Made by a program: the position numbers and the translations under genes | Notes under the pieces: model-generated | What the model was told of the DNA's origin: nothing | The model's input: only the letters and a program-made list of their open reading frames with translations | Databases searched by the model: none | Assembly: GCF_003095395.1 (NCBI RefSeq) | Contig: NZ_QEIJ01000002.1 | Coordinates: forward strand, 372,001 to 436,000 | Length of the DNA: 64,000 bases | Reading direction: 5' to 3' | DNA from: Microbacterium sp. Gd 4-13 | GTDB lineage: Bacteria; Actinomycetota; Actinomycetes; Actinomycetales; Microbacteriaceae | In this document: positions 1 to 10,568 of the stretch, one piece after another | Layout: the number at the start of each line of letters is the position of its first letter | Numbering within the stretch: position 1 is the first letter of the stretch

Positions 1-625
1 CGCCCTCACCGATGCAGACCTCGACCCCGCCGATGGCGTCGGTGATGGCGATGACGTTGCCGAAACTGGCCTTCGCGGCGAACGGGATGCTGAGCCCGCT
101 CAGTGCCGACACCGTGTTGACGACGCAGTTCAGACCGCCCTTTCCGTAGGCGGCGTTGAGTGACTCCTTGCTCACCGCGGCATGCACGACTCCGTCGTCG
201 TCGGTGCATTCGGGGATCGCGAGCTGCAGATCGCGGGGGAACGACACGACGGTCACGCGGCGGGGGGCGTCTGACACGTGCACGAGCATGTTCACGTCGT
301 TCAGGCGACCGTCTGCGTCGGGTCCTGTGCACCGACCCGGGAACAGGTCGATCAGAGCGGGCTCGCACTCGTCGGTGCCGACGATGAGCACGTCGAACGG
401 TCCCTCGTACGCCCCGACGCTGGGAGGCTGAGCCACCTCGGTGTCGAGGTCGACGGAGTTCTCCTCGATGGAGGCCGCCAGGCTGTACGCGGTGTAACCG
501 ATCGTGCCCGCGCCGGCGACCAGCACCACCGCGACGATCACGCCGACCAGCGTGAGCAGCTGGGCCGCCAGGCTCGGCGATCCGAGGCGCGCGTGCTGCG
601 CCACGGTCTTGCGTCGTCGAGCCAT
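1..625 (-). CDS. LytR-CpsA-Psr (LCP) family protein, C-terminus cut by window edge
   Basis: LCP enzymes sit in the membrane and transfer undecaprenyl-linked glycopolymers (teichoic acid, arabinogalactan or capsule) onto peptidoglycan. The visible 208 residues start at an ATG and show a basic N-terminus (MARRRKT), one transmembrane helix at about residues 20-46, and then the extracellular LCP domain. Family marks are DVLIVGTDE, GRLNDVNML (Asp/Arg pair that binds the pyrophosphate) and VVSFPRDLQ. The 3' end of the gene lies outside the window. It runs in the same direction as the ECF importer genes but is separated from ecfT by 56 bp. The polymer it handles cannot be told from sequence. Confidence 0.9.
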   Translation of the reverse strand, partial: MARRRKTVAQHARLGSPSLAAQLLTLVGVIVAVVLVAGAGTIGYTAYSLAASIEENSVDLDTEVAQPPSVGAYEGPFDVLIVGTDECEPALIDLFPGRCTGPDADGRLNDVNMLVHVSDAPRRVTVVSFPRDLQLAIPECTDDDGVVHAAVSKESLNAAYGKGGLNCVVNTVSALSGLSIPFAAKASFGNVIAITDAIGGVEVCIGEG

Positions 626-681
626 GGTTCCCCTCGTCGGTCTCGAACGAGTCTATGCAGAGGTCATGGCGGCGTCCCCGC

Positions 682-1500
682 TCAGCCGACGAGGGGCGTC
701 GCGCCCGCCCACACGAACAGGGCGGCGGATGCTGCCCAGAACGCGACGACGAACACCACGTCTCGCGCGCGGAACGGCACGAGATGGCGCTCGGTGCGCG
801 TCGAGTGGGCGCCGAAGGCCCTCGCGTCCATGGCGAGCGCGACCCGCTCGGCATGCCGGATCGCTCCGGCCAGGAGCGGCACGACGTAACCTCCCCAGCG
901 CGCGGCGGCGGCGAAGGGCCCTCGGCCACCGTGTGCTCCGCGCACCCGATGCGCCTGGCGGATGATCTCCAGCTCGTGCCCGAACCTCGGCACGAAGCGG
1001 AACGCGGCCAGCGCCGTATATCCGATCCGGTAGGGCACGCGCAGCTGCTGCACGAGCGAGCGCACCAGGTCGGGGCCGGTCGTGGTGAGCCCGCCGACGA
1101 GCGCGAGCGCGACGATCGCGCCGAGGCGCAGCGCCGTCGAGAAGCCGGTCACGAGAGCGCCGCCGTACAACGTCCAGCCGCCGAGCTGCAGCACGGTCAC
1201 CGACTGGTCGATGCGCGCGGCGTCGGCCCAGACCGAGAATCCGAGGCCGATCACGAGCACCGAGGCGGGGATGGCCAGGGCGAGCAGCCCCAGCATCCGA
1301 CCGCTCAGCCGGGCGCCCACCAGCAGTACGGCGTACGCGAACACGAGGAACGCCAGCGGCGTGGCGAGATCTCGCGCGAACACCAGCGCGATCATCGCGG
1401 GCAGGGGCGCGGCGATCTTCGCGAGCGGGTTCAGCGCGGGGAGGAAGCGCAGCCCGCGTGAGGGAGCGGCCTCGGCGTACGGATCGATGACGGCGGTCAT
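682..1500 (-). CDS. ECF transporter transmembrane T component
   Basis: A 272-residue integral membrane protein that couples the ATPases of an energy-coupling-factor vitamin importer to its substrate-binding S subunit. It has several hydrophobic helices between residues 20 and 140 and near the C-terminus, and the EcfT coupling signature AHRVRG near the middle of the cytoplasmic helix pair. The start ATG overlaps the stop of the upstream ATPase gene by four bases, so translation is probably coupled. The order S subunit, fused double ATPase, T subunit on one strand matches YkoE-YkoD-YkoC systems. Confidence 0.88.
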   Translation of the reverse strand: MTAVIDPYAEAAPSRGLRFLPALNPLAKIAAPLPAMIALVFARDLATPLAFLVFAYAVLLVGARLSGRMLGLLALAIPASVLVIGLGFSVWADAARIDQSVTVLQLGGWTLYGGALVTGFSTALRLGAIVALALVGGLTTTGPDLVRSLVQQLRVPYRIGYTALAAFRFVPRFGHELEIIRQAHRVRGAHGGRGPFAAAARWGGYVVPLLAGAIRHAERVALAMDARAFGAHSTRTERHLVPFRARDVVFVVAFWAASAALFVWAGATPLVG

Positions 1501-3275
1501 CCTCGCGCCCCGGGGAGATCGGCGATGCGCGCCACGGACGACAGCGACGGATGCTGCGTCAGCCCCCGCAGCGCCCGCCGCAGCGGAGGCGGGCGCAGGC
1601 CCGCCCGTTCGATGAGCGCGTCGTCGGCGAAGATCGCGGCGGTGGGACCTGCGGCCGCGATGCGCCCGTCGGAGAGCACCACCGTGCGGTCGGCGTAGTC
1701 GGTCACGAGCTGCATGTCGTGCGTCACCACGACCACGGTGGTGCCCTCCGAGTGCAGCCCCTTCACCAGCGACAACAGCTCGTCGGCGCGGGCGCGGTCC
1801 TGCCCGAACGTCGGCTCGTCGAGCACCAGCAGGCGTGCGCCGCCGATCAGCGCCGTACCGACCGACAGTCGCCGTTTCTGTCCTCCCGACAGCAGGAACG
1901 GATGCGCCTGCGCGCGGTGCTCGAGCCCGAACCGCGCGAGCATGTCGTCGACGCGGCGGTGCACCTCGCCGTCTGGCAGGCGCTGCATCCGGAGTCCGTG
2001 GGCGAGCTCGTCGAACACCGAGTTCGCCACGAACTGGTGCTCGGGGTTCTGGAAGACGAATCCGACCGAGGCGGCGAGGGTGCGCGCGTCGGTGCGGTGC
2101 ACGTCGCGCCCGGCGAGCTCGACCGTGCCGCGGGGTGGTCGCACGACACCCGCGAGCGCTTGCACGAGGCTCGTCTTGCCGGCGCCGTTCGCGCCGACGA
2201 TCGCGACGAACTCGCCCGCGGCGATGTCGAGGTCGACGTCGTGCAGCACGGGGGTGCGCCCGCGTGTCAGGGTGAGCCCGCGCACCCGCACGAGGGGGGC
2301 GGATGCGGCGGTCGACGCAGCCTCTCCGGCTCCACCCGGATCGGCCGCCATCGGGGCGCGTGTGGCCGCGGGCGGCGTGTTCCCGCCGATCGCACCGATC
2401 TCGCCGGGCGCCTCGATGGCCGGTTCGACCTCGAGCGCGGCGTGCAGCTCGGCGGGGGTGAGGGGAAGCGGATCGAGCGACATCCCGGCGCGGCGTAGGC
2501 GCATCGCGGCCAGCGTGGAGGTCGGCAGCCACACCCCGAGGGAGAGCAGCTCGTCGGCGCGCCCGCGCATCACGGCGTCGACGGTGCCGTCCATGACGAG
2601 GCGGCCGAGGGCGTCGATCACGACGACGCGGTCGACGAGCCCGACGGCGGCGTCGAGGTTGTGCTCGACGAGCACGATCGCGCGGTCGCCCTCGGCGACG
2701 AGCTCCGCGAGCGCCGCGTAGACCTCTTCGATGCCACCGGGGTCGAGGTTCGCCGTGGGCTCGTCGAGCACGAGCAGGGGCGACCCCATCGCCAGCGCGC
2801 AGGCGATCGCGAGACGCTGACGGCCGCCGCCCGACAGCAGATCGGGGTTGTCGGTGCGGCGGTGCCAGAGTCCGACGCGCCGGAGTGCCGTCTCGGCGCG
2901 CGCGAGCACGTCGTCGGCCGGCAGCCGCAGGTTCTCGGGTCCGAACGCCACCTCGTCGAGCACGGTGCCCGTGACGAGCTGCGCGTCGGGGTCTTGGAAC
3001 ACCATGGCCACCCGCGTGCTGAGCTCCGCCACCGGGGTGGTCGCCGCATCCGCGTCTTGGACCCGCACCGTGCCGACGACGGTGGCGGGAACGGCGTGGG
3101 GGATCAGTCCGTTCAGGGCGAGGGTGAGGGTGGATTTGCCCGAGCCGCTCGGTCCGAGCAACAGCACGACCTCGCCCGGTGAGACGTCGAAGGTGACGTC
3201 GGCGGGGGTCGCCGTCGACGCCTCGTCGTGGGTGATGCCCACCCCGCGCACGCGAAGGAGCGGAACGGACGTCAT
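1497..3275 (-). CDS. ECF transporter ATP-binding protein with two fused ABC domains
   Basis: A 592-residue protein holding both ATPase halves of an ECF importer in one chain. The first ABC domain has a Walker A at about 41-49 (GPSGSGKST), a Q-loop FQDPDAQ near 93-99, and signature LLSGGGRQR followed by LVLDEPTANLD near 147-178. The second has Walker A GANGAGKTS at 361-369, then LLSGGQKRR and LVLDEPTFGQD. An Ala/Pro/Gly-rich linker at about 285-325 joins them. Length and layout fit YkoD-type fusions. It lies between the S-subunit gene (39 bp upstream) and ecfT (4-bp overlap), so the three genes form one operon. Confidence 0.92.
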   Translation of the reverse strand: MTSVPLLRVRGVGITHDEASTATPADVTFDVSPGEVVLLLGPSGSGKSTLTLALNGLIPHAVPATVVGTVRVQDADAATTPVAELSTRVAMVFQDPDAQLVTGTVLDEVAFGPENLRLPADDVLARAETALRRVGLWHRRTDNPDLLSGGGRQRLAIACALAMGSPLLVLDEPTANLDPGGIEEVYAALAELVAEGDRAIVLVEHNLDAAVGLVDRVVVIDALGRLVMDGTVDAVMRGRADELLSLGVWLPTSTLAAMRLRRAGMSLDPLPLTPAELHAALEVEPAIEAPGEIGAIGGNTPPAATRAPMAADPGGAGEAASTAASAPLVRVRGLTLTRGRTPVLHDVDLDIAAGEFVAIVGANGAGKTSLVQALAGVVRPPRGTVELAGRDVHRTDARTLAASVGFVFQNPEHQFVANSVFDELAHGLRMQRLPDGEVHRRVDDMLARFGLEHRAQAHPFLLSGGQKRRLSVGTALIGGARLLVLDEPTFGQDRARADELLSLVKGLHSEGTTVVVVTHDMQLVTDYADRTVVLSDGRIAAAGPTAAIFADDALIERAGLRPPPLRRALRGLTQHPSLSSVARIADLPGARG

Positions 3276-3314
3276 TCGTCCAACTTAGCCCACCCTAAGT
3301 TCGCGGGTCGGGGC

Positions 3315-3869
3315 TCAACGATGGCCGGGGACCCGGCCGACTCCGGTGCGGCGGAGGGCGGCGCCGACGGCGAGAGCGACGGCCGTCCACGCCACCGGTC
3401 CGAGCACGGCCAGCACGAGGTAGGACACGCTCGCCCAGGGCGCCATCGTCGACAGGTGCGCGATGAATCCGACGGCGACGGCGATGACGGCGCCGATGAT
3501 GATCGCCGAGATGAAGAACCGCCACGACCGCCAGACGCGGTAGCGGGTGAGCGCTGCGACGCCCTCTTGGATGCCGCCGAACAGCAGCGCCGTGCCGAGG
3601 AACGACAGCGCGAACTGCGGGGCGACGGCGCTGGAGACGAGAGCGGCCAGCACGTGCGTGATGAGGGCGACGAGAGGAAGGCGCAGCACCTCCTGCGAGA
3701 TGATCCCGGGGATCACGTGCACGCCGAGCACGAAGCCGTAGATCACCGGAATGCCGGCGATCACCGCCGGGGTGACCCAGCCGGCGACCGCACCCAACAG
3801 ACCCGTGGCGACGCCGATGGCCGCGCACACCAGCAGGACGCGCGTGGAGAGTCGGGATGCTGCCACCAC
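3315..3869 (-). CDS. ECF transporter S component, YkoE-like
   Basis: A 184-residue, very hydrophobic protein with five or six predicted membrane helices (such as VIAGIPVIYGFVLGVHVIPG and FFISAIIIGAVIAVAVGFIA). It is the substrate-binding subunit for the ATPase/T-subunit genes downstream. Placement first in a YkoE-D-C-like order suggests a thiamine precursor as substrate, but this is inference. A GTG at 3869 is chosen over an ATG at 3965. The longer start would translate through the palindromic repeat at 3921-3990 and give an unlikely Arg/Pro-rich N-terminus. A TACGCT box sits just upstream of the GTG, which suggests a leaderless or very short-leader transcript. Confidence 0.78.
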   Translation of the reverse strand: MVAASRLSTRVLLVCAAIGVATGLLGAVAGWVTPAVIAGIPVIYGFVLGVHVIPGIISQEVLRLPLVALITHVLAALVSSAVAPQFALSFLGTALLFGGIQEGVAALTRYRVWRSWRFFISAIIIGAVIAVAVGFIAHLSTMAPWASVSYLVLAVLGPVAWTAVALAVGAALRRTGVGRVPGHR

Positions 3870-3920
3870 GGCTCCAGCGTATCGCCCGCGGTCTGGCCGC
3901 GGGCCGGGCGGCCGGGTCGC

Positions 3921-3990
3921 TCGAGAGTGCCCGAATCGGCCGGTGGTGCCCGAAGTTTCGCGCACGATCGGCAGAATCGGGCACCCTCGG
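3921..3990. repeat. Family I four-arm palindromic element, copy 1
   Basis: Four 13-bp arms start at 3921, 3940, 3959 and 3978, exactly 19 bp apart. The first two are direct copies of a motif close to CCGAGAGTGCCCG (TCGAGAGTGCCCG and CCGGTGGTGCCCG). The last two are inverted copies (CGCGCACGATCGG and CGGGCACCCTCGG). This is the most diverged of three copies. It lies upstream of the ECF S-subunit gene and downstream of the pirin gene. No protein is encoded here. Confidence 0.8.
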
Positions 3991-4019
3991 TGCGGATCGA
4001 AGAGACGGATGCGGCGTGG

Positions 4020-5033
4020 TCAGCCGCGGGGCCGGTCAGGGCGACGGCGCGGGGTGAGGCGCACGCCGGGGAGGGGCGGGGCGGGGATGCGCTCGTCGGC
4101 GTGGTCGACGACGTGGCCGAACCGGGCGGCGGCCGCCTCCCAGTCGTCGCGGGCGTCGACGATCTCGTCGTGGGTGCGCCCGACGAAGTTCCACCACATG
4201 ACGATGTCGGCCTCGAACGGCTCGCCCCCCAGGAGGAACACCGTCGCGTCGGTGTCGCTCGAGACGTCGACCCCGTCGCGCGACGTGCCGAGGTAGAGCA
4301 GGTGCGTGCTGTCGAGCACCACGGATCCGGTCGGCTCTGACGCGACGCGCGCCTCTCCGAAGCATCCGACCACCGCGTGCTCCCAGTCGGGGCGCAGCGG
4401 GATGCGCACCGTGGATCCGGCCGGAATGCGCACCTCGGCTCCGACGATCGGGGTGTGAACGGTGGCGGGCGACGAGACGCCGGCGAGCTCGCCCATCACG
4501 ACGGTGGCCTCGCCGCCGGCGCCGGCGCCGAGGGCCTCGAGCGCGACGATCGGCAACTCCGCGTGCTGCTCGAACGCGGGCGCACCGTGTCGGCGCGATT
4601 CGGGGAGCGCGACCCACAGCTGGAGGGCGTCGAGGGGCACGGGGTCGTCACCGACCGAGTATTCGGAGTGCGAGATGCCCGCGCCGCTCGTCATGAGGTT
4701 CAGCGCGCCGCGTCGGACGACCACGTCGCTACCCACCGCGTCGCGATGCCGCACGTCTCCGACGAACGGCCAGGTGACCGTTTGAAGCCCGATGTGGGGG
4801 TGCGGCTCGACGCGCATCTTCGTCTCCTGCGGACCGAATCGGTCGAGGAAGCACCACGCCCCCACCATCGGCAGCGCGCGCTGCGGCAGGCTGCGATGAA
4901 CCGACATCGCCCGCACCCCGCCCAGCGGCACTTCCCGTGCCTCGAGCAGCAGGCTGCGGGGTCCGTCGCAGGCGACGGGGCCCTCGGTCTCGGGCGACCG
5001 GCCGGCGGCGCCGTCGGTGTCGAGCCGGGTCAT
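4020..5033 (-). CDS. Pirin family protein
   Basis: A 337-residue bicupin. The N-terminal cupin keeps the metal ligands of pirins: two His in HPHIGLQTVT, then His and Glu in SGAGISHSE. Pirins bind Fe(II); some bacterial members have quercetinase or redox-sensing roles, and the role here is unknown. The C-terminal pirin domain includes the HDEIVDARDDW segment typical of the family. ATG 5033 is used because it overlaps the stop codon of the acetyltransferase gene upstream (ATGA), which implies co-translation from the promoter near 5372-5420. Confidence 0.9.
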   Translation of the reverse strand: MTRLDTDGAAGRSPETEGPVACDGPRSLLLEAREVPLGGVRAMSVHRSLPQRALPMVGAWCFLDRFGPQETKMRVEPHPHIGLQTVTWPFVGDVRHRDAVGSDVVVRRGALNLMTSGAGISHSEYSVGDDPVPLDALQLWVALPESRRHGAPAFEQHAELPIVALEALGAGAGGEATVVMGELAGVSSPATVHTPIVGAEVRIPAGSTVRIPLRPDWEHAVVGCFGEARVASEPTGSVVLDSTHLLYLGTSRDGVDVSSDTDATVFLLGGEPFEADIVMWWNFVGRTHDEIVDARDDWEAAAARFGHVVDHADERIPAPPLPGVRLTPRRRPDRPRG

Positions 5034-5371
5034 GACGACTGTTCGCCCGGGGTCGCCGACTGCGCGGCGTCGGCGTCTTCGGGCCAGTCGACGACGAGGC
5101 CGGCGACCTCGTTGCCCGTGAGGTAGTGCGCGATGAACGGGCATCGCGGAACCACGACATCGCCGCGACGGGCGAGGTCGGCGAGCGCCTCGCCGGCGAG
5201 GATCGACCCGAGCCCCTGGCCCTTGAACTGCGGGTCGAGCTCGGTGTGGGTGATGATGACGCGGCCGCTGCGCGAGGTCAGGAACTCGGCGAAACCGCCG
5301 ACGGCGTCTCCGACGTGGATCTCGTACCGCGACGTCTCGTCGTTGCGGGTGACGCGGGTCTCGAGGGTCAT
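5030..5371 (-). CDS. Small GNAT-like N-acetyltransferase (YidJ type, PF14542)
   Basis: A 113-residue single-domain protein. It matches the compact GNAT-like family marked by an HTELDPQFKGQGLGS acetyl-CoA loop and the VVPRCPFIAHYL segment that ends in a conserved Cys-Pro. The substrate is unknown. The start ATG is preceded by a strong GAGGAAGG ribosome site and a TACGGT box on the minus strand, upstream in the gap shared with recQ. It is the first gene of a two-gene unit with pirin. Confidence 0.85.
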   Translation of the reverse strand: MTLETRVTRNDETSRYEIHVGDAVGGFAEFLTSRSGRVIITHTELDPQFKGQGLGSILAGEALADLARRGDVVVPRCPFIAHYLTGNEVAGLVVDWPEDADAAQSATPGEQSS

Positions 5372-5453
5372 GCGGATTCCTTCCTCAGGCGGTGGTTCCA
5401 CCGTAGGCGCGTGGTCCGACATCGCGCCAGAGCCGCGCGCCCTCGGGCGACTC

Positions 5454-5537
5454 GTCACGGCGGGAGGGGATGTCACGGCGGGAGGACCCGTTCGCACCGA
5501 GCGGTCCTCCCGCGGTGAGATCTCCTCCGCTCGTGAC
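5454..5537. repeat. Family II palindromic element, copy 1 (18-bp units)
   Basis: Two direct units start at 5454 (GTCACGGCGGGAGGGGAT) and 5472 (GTCACGGCGGGAGGACC), 18 bp apart. They are followed by two inverted units that end at 5519 and 5537, also 18 bp apart. Unit 1 pairs with unit 4 and unit 2 with unit 3, each with a few mismatches, so the whole 84 bp can fold into one long hairpin. It lies in the 207-bp gap between the divergent acetyltransferase and recQ genes. Confidence 0.75.
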
Positions 5538-5566
5538 CGCGCGCAGGTCGGTGTCGGGGCGCGGGT

Positions 5567-5572
5567 TATCGT
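5567..5572 (+). promoter_or_regulatory. Probable -10 box for recQ, leaderless type
   Basis: TATCGT ends 6 bp before the GTG start of recQ. That spacing would place the transcription start at or next to the start codon. No convincing ribosome-binding site precedes the GTG, which fits leaderless translation common in actinobacteria. No clear -35 is visible. Confidence 0.45.
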
Positions 5573-5578
5573 GGGCGG

Positions 5579-7681
<2,103 letters not shown>

Positions 7682-7746
7682 TCGCTCCGCGCGCTCGCTA
7701 GACTCGGGCTCGAGCCACCCGACCGACGAACCGCTGAGGGGGACCG

Positions 7747-8040
7747 GTGAGCGACCTCGAGCTGGACCTCACGGAGCTGCGTGCGGCCAAGAGCCGGGTC
7801 GTCGGTGCGCTGGCGACGTTCCAGAGTGCCGATCGGGTGGGTGATGACCTCGGGGCCCTCACCGGCGAGTATCGCCTGGAGCGCACCGTGCGCGACTTCG
7901 CCGGCAACTGGGACTACAACCGCGGCAAGCTCGAGGAACAGCTCACGACCGTCCGTGACTGGCTGCAGGCCATCGACGAGACGATGACCGAGCTCGACCA
8001 GAGCATGGCCGAGGCAAGCGATACGGACGGCGCCCCGTGA
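7747..8040 (+). CDS. Small helical WXG100/EspC-like protein, first gene of lipase operon
   Basis: A 97-residue, acidic, almost entirely alpha-helical protein with no signal peptide. The helix-turn-helix outline and a central Trp (DFAGNWDYNRGKLEEQL) resemble small ESX/type VII partner proteins, although a canonical WXG is absent (NWD instead). Family membership is inferred, not certain. GTG 7747 follows a GAGGGGGA ribosome site, and a TAGACT -10-like box lies at 7699-7704. Its stop overlaps the start of the 540-residue lipase-like gene, the usual arrangement for a targeting chaperone and its effector. Confidence 0.7.
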   Translation: MSDLELDLTELRAAKSRVVGALATFQSADRVGDDLGALTGEYRLERTVRDFAGNWDYNRGKLEEQLTTVRDWLQAIDETMTELDQSMAEASDTDGAP

Positions 8041-9659
8041 GCTCGGGACTCGCCGTCGACTACGAAGACGTCTTCGCCGGGCGTCCCGCCGAGCTCGAGA
8101 CGCGCGCCCGAAACCTCCAGCTCACCGCCGAGGCCATCTCGCGCGCCGCCGAAGCTCTGCTCGACCTGGTCGACGGGCAGACCGCCCAGTCGATCGATGC
8201 CGTCCGAGGCTCGGCGGACGACGCATCGGCCGGGCTCCGGCGCGCACACGGTCGTTACGACGGAACGGCGACGGCGCTGACCACGTTCGCCGTCGAACTC
8301 GAGACGATCCAGGCGACGGCACGCAGCGCGGTCAGCGATGCCGACGCCGAGACCGACCGCTCGTACCGGCTCGAATCCGAGATCGGCGACCTCCGCAACG
8401 AGCTCGTCCAGGCCGAGGCGGCGGGCGAGTCCACGACCGCGCTCGACGAACGGATGCTGTCGGCGGCGGGTGATCTCGCCGATGCCCGCGGTGCGGTCGA
8501 CGCTGCGCGACGGGTGCTCAACGATGCGCGTCAGCAGATCTACGACGCGGCCGACCGGGCGATCGGCGCGATCGAGACGGCGATCGAGGACGGCGCCGAC
8601 TCGTTCGGAGACAACTGGGACCAGTTCTGGTCGCCGGTCGGGGATTTCTTCGAGATGGTCGGCGAGTGGGCGTCGCAGGTGCTGTCGGTCGTCGTCGACG
8701 CGCTCATGGAGGCACTCAGCGCGCTCGTCTCGGCGCTCGTGGTGATCGCTCTGCTGCTGGTCGCCGCGCTCGTGGTCGGGCTCGTCGTCGCCTCGTTCGG
8801 TCTGGTCGGTCTCCTGCTCCTCGGAGGTCTGCTGGCTGCAGCGCTCCTGCTCGCGGTGCTCTCCGAGACGGTGGGGCGGCCCCAGCAGACCTCCGGCGGA
8901 TGGACCAGCGGGGCGCCGACGGACGATGCCGATGCCGACGCCGACAACGATCGGCTCGAAGCACGCGACTACCAGGGCGTCATGGCGCAGCTCGCCGAGC
9001 AGGATTCCGCGAGCGCCGACGGCACCAGCACCGAGATCCGCGTCGTCGCCGTCCGCAACGCCGCGGGGGAGATCGTCTCGTGGCGGGTGCAGCTGCCGAG
9101 CACGCAGAACTGGAACCCGCTCAACAGCGGCGGCTCACTCAACGATCTGCGCGCCGACGTCATGCTCTCGATGTTCCCGGGCGTTCCGACCCAGTACGAG
9201 CACGCGGTATGGGATGCGATGACCGAGGCGGGCGTCTTCGAGAGCGACGCGCCCATCATGTTCACGGGGTGGTCGCTGGGCGGCATGATGGCGGGCGACC
9301 TCGCCACCGACCCCCGCGTCGTCGATCGGGTCGACTCGGTGTTCGCCGCGGGCTCGGCGATCGACAAGCACTACTCGGCGATGCCGCCCGACGTGCGCGT
9401 CACGCAGATCAACAACGGCATCGACCCCGTGCACACGCTCGAGTTCCTCGGCCTCGAGCCCGTCGACTACGTGCGCCTCGACAACGACTGGCAGACCTAC
9501 CGCCCGCTCGTGTGGCCGATCCACGACTCGACGATGTACGGCGCCGAGGCGGAGCGGTATCTTCCCGAGCCTCGTCAGGGCGACGAGATCTTCTTCGCCG
9601 ACCCCGACGAGGGAAGCTATGAGGACGTCTATTCGGCGTCCTACACGAGAGGTTCCTAG
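8037..9659 (+). CDS. LXG/WXG-like protein with two membrane helices and a C-terminal lipase-type alpha/beta hydrolase
   Basis: A 540-residue three-part protein. Residues 1-190 are helical and coiled-coil-like, as in type VII targeting domains. Residues about 228-278 are strongly hydrophobic and could form two membrane helices. Residues about 320-540 are an alpha/beta hydrolase. A nucleophile elbow GWSLGG (Ser413), then Asp463 in NNGIDPV and His496 in WPIHDS give a complete Ser-Asp-His triad in lipase order. Export and phospholipid substrate are inferences. GTG overlaps the upstream small gene by 4 bp and two lipoprotein genes follow. It could instead be a membrane-bound housekeeping esterase. 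Confidence 0.75.
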   Translation: MSSGLAVDYEDVFAGRPAELETRARNLQLTAEAISRAAEALLDLVDGQTAQSIDAVRGSADDASAGLRRAHGRYDGTATALTTFAVELETIQATARSAVSDADAETDRSYRLESEIGDLRNELVQAEAAGESTTALDERMLSAAGDLADARGAVDAARRVLNDARQQIYDAADRAIGAIETAIEDGADSFGDNWDQFWSPVGDFFEMVGEWASQVLSVVVDALMEALSALVSALVVIALLLVAALVVGLVVASFGLVGLLLLGGLLAAALLLAVLSETVGRPQQTSGGWTSGAPTDDADADADNDRLEARDYQGVMAQLAEQDSASADGTSTEIRVVAVRNAAGEIVSWRVQLPSTQNWNPLNSGGSLNDLRADVMLSMFPGVPTQYEHAVWDAMTEAGVFESDAPIMFTGWSLGGMMAGDLATDPRVVDRVDSVFAAGSAIDKHYSAMPPDVRVTQINNGIDPVHTLEFLGLEPVDYVRLDNDWQTYRPLVWPIHDSTMYGAEAERYLPEPRQGDEIFFADPDEGSYEDVYSASYTRGS

Positions 9660-9663
9660 ACGC

Positions 9664-10116
9664 ATGAGATCCATCCGAGTCGTCCTGGGCGTTGCACTGA
9701 CGCTGGGTGCCCTGTCGCTGGCGGGATGCGCGGCATCGCCGGACATGGGCGATCTCGCGGCCCACCTCGAGGAGGTCGACGGCGTGAATGCGGTCTCGGC
9801 CGACGTGGGGCATCCGGGGGCACCGTGGAACACCGAGGTCGTCGTGCGGCTGTTCGTCGACGACCCGAGCGACGCCGAATTCACCTCGGTCATCCGAGGA
9901 GCGATCCCCGCCCTGGCCGATGACCCCACGACGGCCCGTCACGGGGCGACGGTGATGTTCATCGACGGTGTCCCGGGCGACTACGACAACAGCGGCCAGG
10001 AGCTTCGCGGCAAAGTGAGGCCCAGTTCGAAGGTCTACGACGAGCTGGGGCTCGAATTCGGCGAGTCGATGCGCCTGTCACCCGAAGACATCGCCCGTCT
10101 GGCCGAGGGCTCATGA
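9664..10116 (+). CDS. Lipoprotein, candidate immunity partner 1
   Basis: A 150-residue protein with a lipoprotein signal: basic start (MRSIRVV), hydrophobic stretch and lipobox LAGC with Cys at about residue 22. The mature part is acidic, with a repeated alpha/beta pattern and the phrase GVNAVSADVGHPG. It is clearly paralogous to the next gene: the signal peptide starts alike (MRSIR), a GDLEAEL-like segment follows the Cys, and both end in LSPD/E-xIxRLA. ATG 9664 lies 4 bp after the lipase stop. Surface lipoproteins next to lipase effectors often act as immunity proteins; that role is inferred here. Confidence 0.75.
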   Translation: MRSIRVVLGVALTLGALSLAGCAASPDMGDLAAHLEEVDGVNAVSADVGHPGAPWNTEVVVRLFVDDPSDAEFTSVIRGAIPALADDPTTARHGATVMFIDGVPGDYDNSGQELRGKVRPSSKVYDELGLEFGESMRLSPEDIARLAEGS

Positions 10117-10568
10117 GGTCGATCCGCGCGCTGATCGGCGTCGTGACCGTCGCCGGGATGCTGGCGCTGTCGGCCTGTGCGGCCGCCGATGTCGAACTCG
10201 GAGACCTCGAGGCCGAGCTCGCGGGTATCGGCAACGTCAACGACGCGACCGCGACACTCAGCCACCCCGGCGCGGGGCGCACGGAGGTGGCCGTCGCCCT
10301 CTACCTCGACGACGTGACCGATGCCGCCGTGGTCGGTGTGGTGCGCGCGGCGGCGTCGGTGCTGGCCGCCGACCCCGAGGTCTCACGCCACCGCGTCTCC
10401 ATCGGTCTGCTCCAGGGTGCTCCGTCCGATTTCACGAGCGATCAGCAGAGGTCGCACGCCCGGATCCGTCTCGACGACACGACCGCCGCAGAGCTCGGCC
10501 TGCGGTCGGGCCACGAGCTCATCGTGCTCTCGCCCGACCGGCTCTCCCGGCTGGCGGGAGAGGGATGA
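10113..10568 (+). CDS. Lipoprotein, candidate immunity partner 2 (paralogue of upstream gene)
   Basis: A 151-residue protein with lipobox LSAC and the same fold pattern as its neighbour, including ATLSHPGAGRTEVAV matching the upstream ADVGHPGAPWNTEVVV. Start overlaps the previous stop by 4 bp. The pair looks like a tandem duplication that has since diverged, a pattern seen for immunity genes under selection. No enzymatic motif is visible. Confidence 0.72.
   Translation: MRSIRALIGVVTVAGMLALSACAAADVELGDLEAELAGIGNVNDATATLSHPGAGRTEVAVALYLDDVTDAAVVGVVRAAASVLAADPEVSRHRVSIGLLQGAPSDFTSDQQRSHARIRLDDTTAAELGLRSGHELIVLSPDRLSRLAGEG

Noticed and set aside
3870..4019. TPP riboswitch upstream of the ECF importer
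   Set aside because: The minus-strand sequence lacks the CTGAGA core and matching helices; the space is mostly a palindromic repeat.
4020..5144. Longer pirin start at 5144
   Set aside because: The extra residues are Arg-rich shadow translation of the acetyltransferase gene; ATG 5033 overlaps that gene's stop in the normal coupled manner.
8908..8950. Frameshift between the membrane part and the hydrolase part of the 540-residue protein
   Set aside because: The frame is continuous through an Asp/Ala-rich linker and the triad lies in the same frame.
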